A stretch of 64,000 nt of DNA from Mimachlamys varia (lineage: Eukaryota; Mollusca; Bivalvia; Pectinida; Pectinidae), in NCBI GenBank assembly GCA_947623455.1, contig OX392542.1, positions 10,547,625-10,611,624 on the forward strand, in the 5' to 3' direction. The position numbers were made by a program, and so were the translations under genes. Within the stretch, counting starts at the first letter, position 1. Each line of letters begins with the position of its first letter. The notes under the pieces were generated by a model that made no database searches, was not told the DNA's origin, and worked only from the letters and a program-made list of their open reading frames with translations. This document shows, piece after piece, positions 61,431 to 64,000 of the stretch.

Positions 61431-62600
61431 AAGTGTAGTCAATGACTACAGCCGAATGGTATCGCCACTTCATTTGTGACAAGAACAAGACTAATATACA
61501 GTGCAAGCACTTCATTTGTGACAAGACTAGTATACAGTGCAAGTTCGAATATTCGTTCAGATATTTTTTTTAAGTTCGAAATCAATGAAACTTTTGAGAA
61601 AAGTTAAGAAATTCAAATTCTTACAACCATTTATATTAATATGATCACAATAATAATAGATAATATGATAATATATAAATCCGATGACACATAGAATCAA
61701 GGAATCGCCTCACAATGTAAAACAATAATTCTGTTGAGTGTGTATCGTGAAACGCCTGCATTATTAGTCAACTGTTTACAATAGGCTACCATTACATAAG
61801 GCATGGAATTCCGATAGACACGTCATAACATCGGAGCCCAGCTTTGTATAGTAACCCGTCATAGCTCTTTGTAAGTAATACTACTCCGTTTCTTGTTGAC
61901 AAACGTCATTGACAACAACACGGATTAGCGGTGCTGTCTCCTATAGTGATACATACGGTAAACAATAACTGTGTTATGCAGTTGTTTCATATCAAACGTA
62001 CACAAACAAAAATCAATAAAATATTTATCGGGGCCGAGTTGTATGATTTTATTGACTGTTGATCTGAAGTTCACTAAACGTTGCCAAACAGTCAATACTA
62101 GTTTCACGTGCAATCACGTCATCGCCAATACGATAATACCATGATTTCGACAAACGAATCGGAGCCAGCGAATATTACATATTACCATATGTTATTATGC
62201 TGCGTATTACTTAACTCGTGTAAATCAAACTATGATTTTTTTTTCTTTAGTAAACACAGGGTTATCAACTAACACTGGTTCCTTGTGATTAAGTTTCGGT
62301 GTAAGAAGCAATGCGGAAATCGAAGAAAGCTAGCCCAATAACTGAGAAATGATCGGAGTGGCATCGCCTGATTGTGTGATCAGCCATTATCTAGACCACA
62401 GGGACATGAGAATTTGTTATTACAGTTGGGGATTTTTTTACCTGAAATACGATTTTTATAAACGGTTTTCCCAATCTTTACTCAGTACAATGTGATTGAC
62501 GACCTCGACACATCTATTTCCTGAACTTTTTTTATCACAGCTAGTTTAATTGGTATTACGATCTTGCTCAAAATCTCACGGTGTCTATGAAGAATGCAGC
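61431..62600. other. Non-coding stretch, no gene seen
   Basis: AT-rich, with a short duplication of CACTTCATTTGTGACAAGA at 61468 and 61508. Nothing else recognised. Confidence 0.5.
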
Positions 62601-62619
62601 TAGACTGGAACTTACAATA

Positions 62620-62725
62620 CTGGGAGACGAGATAGTCAGATTGATAAAGACTATGGGCAAATTGTTTGGTCACAATCATGGTCACCTACATATTTCCCCC
62701 CAAATTATTGTGTGATGTAAAGGTC
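62620..62725 (+). pseudogene. Weak retroelement trace (RT family, copy m)
   Basis: AGATTGATAAAGACTATGGG CAAATTGTTTGGTCACAATC resembles the family's GGTTGATCAAGACTATGGGC AAGTTTTATGGTCGCCATCT block, but the similarity fades quickly and the 3' end is absent. Confidence 0.4.
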
Positions 62726-64000
62726 GATGGTTGTGCTGGCGAGTCTGCCTTATTTTTTCGTCGTCGCTACACTTGTACTTAATTTGAGGACGTGACATTG
62801 GTGATAGTGTGTCATATGGTCAAAGACGAAACTTTTTGGGAGTATATTTGTATAAAGGGAATGTGTACATAATTGCAATGCACATCAGTAAATATGGAAA
62901 AAAAAATATAAAGTTGAAAGATGGAATCAGGTCGGTTTTCAATGGTGAATATGGAACCGGATTGGCGTTGAAAACGTATCGTGGCGTAAAAAAAAAAACC
63001 TGCTTCTGGTGTCAATTCTCAACTGATAATATTTGTCCGTTCAACACAAACTTGATCGACTTATTACGCTTGACCTCAAATGCTCGACCACACTTACTAA
63101 TTTGCCTGACCTTGAACGTTTTGCATCTAACTGCATAATCAAATTTGCTTCTCTTTTATACTGTATGTATTTAATCCTAAAAGGGCCTTACGCAAGATAG
63201 GTTTTACCCAAGCAAGTTGCCCTCTCTAAATAACCTCTGTATTATCAATCCTTTGAGCAGTACTACCAGACAGCTGGTTTGTGCTATCGGATAGCCCACT
63301 TGGCCACCATACTAAATCAAAGGATATCCATTCGACAAACCGGCACGGATTGAATTTAATTTGCTGACAATGGGTGTTGATTTTACGCCAAGAAGTTTAA
63401 TTGATGCGAACATTTATGTACTTAAAGAGCAACGGGTTTGTGTACAAATGTTCAAATATTACCAGAGTTAGTTTTACGTACTAATTACATTTTCAGAATT
63501 ACGCGAATGGTTCAGTCGTCCGAATTGGAGTTTGATAAAATTTGATCAATATAGACAAATGTATTCAGAAGTTGTTTATTCTTTGATAAGAAAACAAAAT
63601 GTATTAAAGATATTGATTATTCCTGGCATCCGTACAAGTCTGAAATACGTACATGTAGCTCAATGTAATGTCCAGCTAGGTACATGTATATGAGGGGGAA
63701 ATACTGCCTAACTGACAATCTAGCTTTTCCAGTCATGCGGTATAACCCGGGGACCCGTTCATACTAGTTTAGCAACGGTGAGCGTGGTCAGTAGTTGGAT
63801 GGATGACAGCCTGCACGTTACAGATACTATACCGGATCTTAGTTAATTACATCCAAGGTTATCTAAAGTGTCGTTACAAGGTCATCTCTTCAGTATACGT
63901 TCCGTGGCGTGCTTAGTGTGTTATTTAATTACACGTACGTATATAACAAGACGTTTGTTAAATAACCCACTACCACAGTTTGTTTCATTACTACAACTAG
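62726..64000. other. Terminal stretch without a supported gene
   Basis: One open frame of 109 codons (62809-63138) has no recognised domain and lacks an ATG at its stated start. AT-rich sequence continues to the window edge. Confidence 0.45.

Overview
This is a eukaryotic, AT-rich, repeat-laden, intron-rich stretch. There are no operons, ribosome binding sites or bacterial-type coding density. The one gene I can name is animal (TMEM26). The tRNA-derived SINE, palindromic mini-transposons and degraded retroelements look like an invertebrate genome, most plausibly a marine mollusc such as a bivalve. That lineage call is inference from repeat style, not a marker-gene result.

Layout. 1-3975 is a 35-bp minisatellite containing a recent 1111-bp tandem duplication. 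3976-12590 is non-coding, with a 64-bp repeat, a 22-bp TGACGTCA repeat, a 36-bp repeat, a dispersed 167-bp duplicate pair and a 273-bp inverted-repeat transposon. 12591-20830 is an 8.2-kb array of about 410 copies of a C/A-rich 20-mer, with nested 1180- and 1520-bp higher-order repeats. 20831-37390 is intergenic: retroelement relics on both strands, a diverged 355-bp tandem pair, a G-quadruplex-prone run at 32868 and a 55-bp G-rich minisatellite at 34131-34640.

The main gene is a four-exon TMEM26 homologue on the + strand (37394-46863). Its splice phases agree at every junction and it encodes 397 residues. Its introns hold a reverse-transcriptase fragment, a mariner relic and two tRNA-like elements. 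A 305-bp inverted-repeat transposon lies 91 bp past the stop codon, probably in the 3' UTR. Downstream are a promoter-like cluster (48374-48505), a possible short spliced transcript and a 63-bp minisatellite carrying CACGTG in most copies. A second probable gene, unrecognised, lies at 57716-58237 (173 residues, basic, with a repeated 19-residue motif).

The dominant mobile element is one reverse-transcriptase family (PMGTN and YIDD motifs). It is seen 12-13 times, almost always 5'-truncated and ending at the same T-rich 3' terminus, with one copy interrupted by a younger 104-bp palindromic element. No complete, functional transposon is visible, and I see no CRISPR array, rRNA gene or intact tRNA gene.
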